Assembly: GCA_013400155.1 (NCBI GenBank)
Contig: VXBM01000765.1
Location: 256,164-320,163, forward strand
Source of the DNA: Helopsaltes ochotensis
Lineage: Eukaryota > Chordata > Aves > Passeriformes > Locustellidae
Direction of reading: 5' to 3'
DNA: 64,000 nt
The notes under the pieces were generated by a model that did no database searches, was not told where the DNA came from, and saw only the letters and a list, made by a program, of their open reading frames with translations. Every line of letters starts with the position of its first letter. Position 1 is the first letter of the stretch. The translations under genes were made by a program, and so were the position numbers. Shown here in pieces: positions 61,785 to 64,000 of this stretch.

Positions 61785-62281
61785 CTTGAGTACGTTGTGC
61801 AGTTTTGGACACCACAGTATAAAAAAGGCATTAAGTTACTAGATTCTATCCAAAGGAGGCCACCAGGATGGGGAAGGGTCTGGAGGAAAAGTCTTAGAGG
61901 AGCAGCTGAGGGCACTTGGTGTGTTCAGCCTGGAGGAGATGAGGGCAGACCCCACTGAGCTCTTCAGCACCCCCTGAGAGGCAGCACAGGGGCAGCACCA
62001 ACCTCTGTTCTGGGACAGGGACAGGACCAGGGAATGGCTGGAACTGTGCCAGGGGAGGGTTAGGCTGGATCTCAGGAAAAAGTTCTTTCCCCAGAGGGTG
62101 CTGGCACTGCCCAGGCTCCCCAGGGAATGGGCACGGCCCCGAGGCTGCCAGAGCTCCAGGAGAGCTTGGACAGCGCTCCAGGGGTGCCCAGGGGGGATTG
62201 TTGGGGGTCTGGGCAGGGACAGAGGCTGGGCTGGGTGATCTTTTCAGTCCCTTCCAACTCAGCATATTCTGTGATTCTATG
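61785..62281 (+). mobile_element. CR1 LINE 3' region, plus orientation
   Basis: Begins in the CR1 segment TGCAGTTTTGGACACCACAG, continues AAAGGAGGCCACCAGGATGG and GTTAGGCTGGATCTCAGGAA, and ends in TCTGTGATTCTATG. Over about 250 bp next to the 3' end it is nearly identical to the reverse complement of the copy at 34264, so both belong to the same fairly young subfamily. It lies between the two copies of the direct repeat at 61505 and 62743. Open frames at 61894-62265 and 62072-62257 (minus) lie in it and are not genes. Confidence 0.93.
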
Positions 62282-62742
62282 TGTTTTGGTGTGATTTAGC
62301 CACTTCTAAAAGTATCTCCTGTAGATATCTCACATTTTTGCTTTCTTCACACCCCCAGGATTTCCACTTGGGCTGTTCACCCATTAATTACCACCTTCTC
62401 TCCAGGATCACAGACTCAGCTTACTATAAAAGACATTGCATCCTTTCCAAACTGCTCCATGCACTGATTTTTAAAACTGTTGATTAATTCCAACTCTTAT
62501 GTGGAAATAATAGAAAACTTCCTTCTTGAACAAGATGACAAATATATGTTATAACAAACTTTATCGGTAATTTCATCCTTGCTCTTTCCATGAAGTTCTT
62601 TAGCCACTCCACAGAATCACAGGCTTCCTTGGATTGATCCCTGCTCCGGGTAAAGGTAATTTTACAGGATTGTGTCAGTCTTTGTTTAAAGGAGCTTTTG
62701 TCACGGCTGCTTCACCTTACTCTTAAAACCCAAATGCACAGC
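62282..62742. other. Unique spacer between CR1 and repeat copy 2
   Basis: Ordinary AT-rich sequence; no gene or repeat is recognised. A CCACAGAATCACAGG string near 62610 recalls a CR1 end but is too short to call. Confidence 0.55.
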
Positions 62743-62925
62743 CTTGATTTTTTTTGTGGCCTGTTTCCCTCTTTGGCATAATTTTCAAAGCACTTCACTG
62801 CAGAACTTTGGGTCAGAGCTGCTTTCAGCATCTATGGGGGTTCTGCAGGGGCAAGAGTAGGGTCAAGTCTTTTAATCCTAACATTGATACCCTCACCATC
62901 CGACATCCAAGGTATAAAATATTCA
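62743..62925 (+). repeat. Direct repeat, copy 2 (unidentified, 183 bp)
   Basis: Second copy of 61505-61673. It contains an extra ATCTATGGGGGTTCTG-like segment just before the highly similar 80-bp core (62846-62925). Confidence 0.85.
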
Positions 62926-64000
62926 CGTACATTTGCAAATATTAAAATGTTTATTGCAAATATTAGATCTATCTCAAGCCTGCCCTCTTCTCTAGTGACA
63001 CAGCATTGACTGTTGGCTTGGTAAGTCATGCTCAAGCTCTGTTCCACTCCTTGGTTCTTTCTGCCAGGACACTCAGCCCAGCAGGCACCTGTAGAGCACA
63101 CACTGACCATTCTCCTTCAGCCCATGTCACATTTAACAAATGCCTTAAAGCAAAATCTTGGGAATAACGTAGCCTTTAATAAATACATAGTTTGCATAAT
63201 AAACACTACTCAGATCTTTAAAAATACTCCCTAGGAAGAGCTAAAAATTTACTGTTGGTGTTCCATCCAATCTTTGTAAGGTTCTGGTGTCATTTTCATC
63301 CTGAGGATGAGAATCAATACTTTCAGTGTGTTGTTTTATTCAGCTGGCAAAGTTACCAGAAGGTGTTGTAACACAATCAGGGTGGAAAAGAGTGAGCTTA
63401 AGATTGTAGTCCAGCACAGAGACATTACAAGGGAGTGTTTCTGCCCCTTCATGAAGGGCTTTATTGGATTGATGAAGGTTTGGGCTAGGGGAGGGCCAAA
63501 ACCAAAAAGACAGACACACCTTAGCACAAAAACACATATTTCTAGTGAACAGTCAAAAAACTGGGAGCTGCAGAGTAGAGAAACTACACTTGAACAGAAT
63601 GCAAACTGACTCCTCTGACTCCAAGCATAAAATGAGGTTCTTTTGTGAAGTACACTTTCAAATAATTGGTCTACTACATTCTATACTTCGAACCTTCATG
63701 GTGCAGCACACTGGCTGTGCATTATCGTAACCATGCTGCAGTAACTAAACCTGTGCATTAAAAAAGGGGGAAGAAAGATGCTAGAGAATTTGTTTCACTG
63801 CTTAAACAAAACATTTCTTCATACTGAAATGGAGATACATCATATGGCAAATATACATAAGCAAATAATTCACTAAGAAGATTTATACTTCCCATCTAAA
63901 TAGATGGGGAGCAGAGAGAAAGGTCAACATTCATTAGGCAAAACGAGGGGGGAAGAATTCATCTGGTTAAAACATTAGCACATATATATGACAGGAATCT
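62926..64000. other. Unique stretch to the window end
   Basis: AT-rich. A 100-codon open frame at 63307-63609 (plus) has no recognised domain. No gene is supported. Confidence 0.55.

Noticed and set aside
1..64000. tRNA, rRNA, CRISPR arrays, prophage or bacterial operons
   Set aside because: No TTCGA-type arm with a cloverleaf, regular direct-repeat array, ribosomal sequence or gene-dense coding was seen. The repeats identify an avian nuclear genome.

Overview
The window looks like a gene-poor, AT-rich stretch of a bird nuclear genome, most likely a passerine. The evidence is the repeat content. There are five clear CR1 LINE copies, with the family's typical 3' end seen in both orientations. 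There are also several solo LTRs of endogenous retroviruses, three of them from one related group with 6-bp target-site duplications (TSDs). I found no protein-coding gene, exon chain, tRNA, rRNA, CRISPR or operon that I can support. The open frames are short (at most 195 codons), often overlap on both strands, resemble no family I know, and several lie inside repeats. One 55-base run of N is an assembly gap.

Layout. 1-6.5 kb is unique sequence. A plus-strand solo LTR lies at 6556-6902, followed by a block at 7.5-8.1 kb that resembles a conserved non-coding element. A minus-strand LTR lies at about 9.45-9.92 kb and a CR1 tail at 10.3 kb. From 10.4 to 28.8 kb the sequence is mostly unique, with microsatellites, a GC-rich patch (16.2-16.6 kb), a degenerate tandem duplication of about 142 bp (17.16-17.44 kb) and several short duplications. 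A minus-strand solo LTR sits at 28833-29124. A 2-kb decayed CR1 copy with remains of its reverse-transcriptase frame occupies 34.26-36.2 kb. After regulatory-looking unique sequence (36.9-37.9 kb) comes a composite retroelement site at 40.5-41.9 kb: a 28-A run, an 817-bp solo LTR, and remains of another LTR-like sequence.

Further CR1 copies lie at 46.05-46.50, 55.37-55.77 and 61.79-62.28 kb, and a third related solo LTR at 56952-57245. The last CR1 lies between two direct copies of an unidentified 170-183-bp sequence whose last 80 bp are about 96% identical.

No genes can be seen working together here. The most useful content is the set of dated-looking insertion events with TSDs, the local duplications, and a few candidate regulatory blocks that need cross-species alignment. 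I did not find a new biological system. The best leads are the unexplained direct repeat at 61.5/62.7 kb, the 142-bp tandem duplication, and the conserved-looking block at 7.5-8.1 kb. All identities and boundaries were read by eye.
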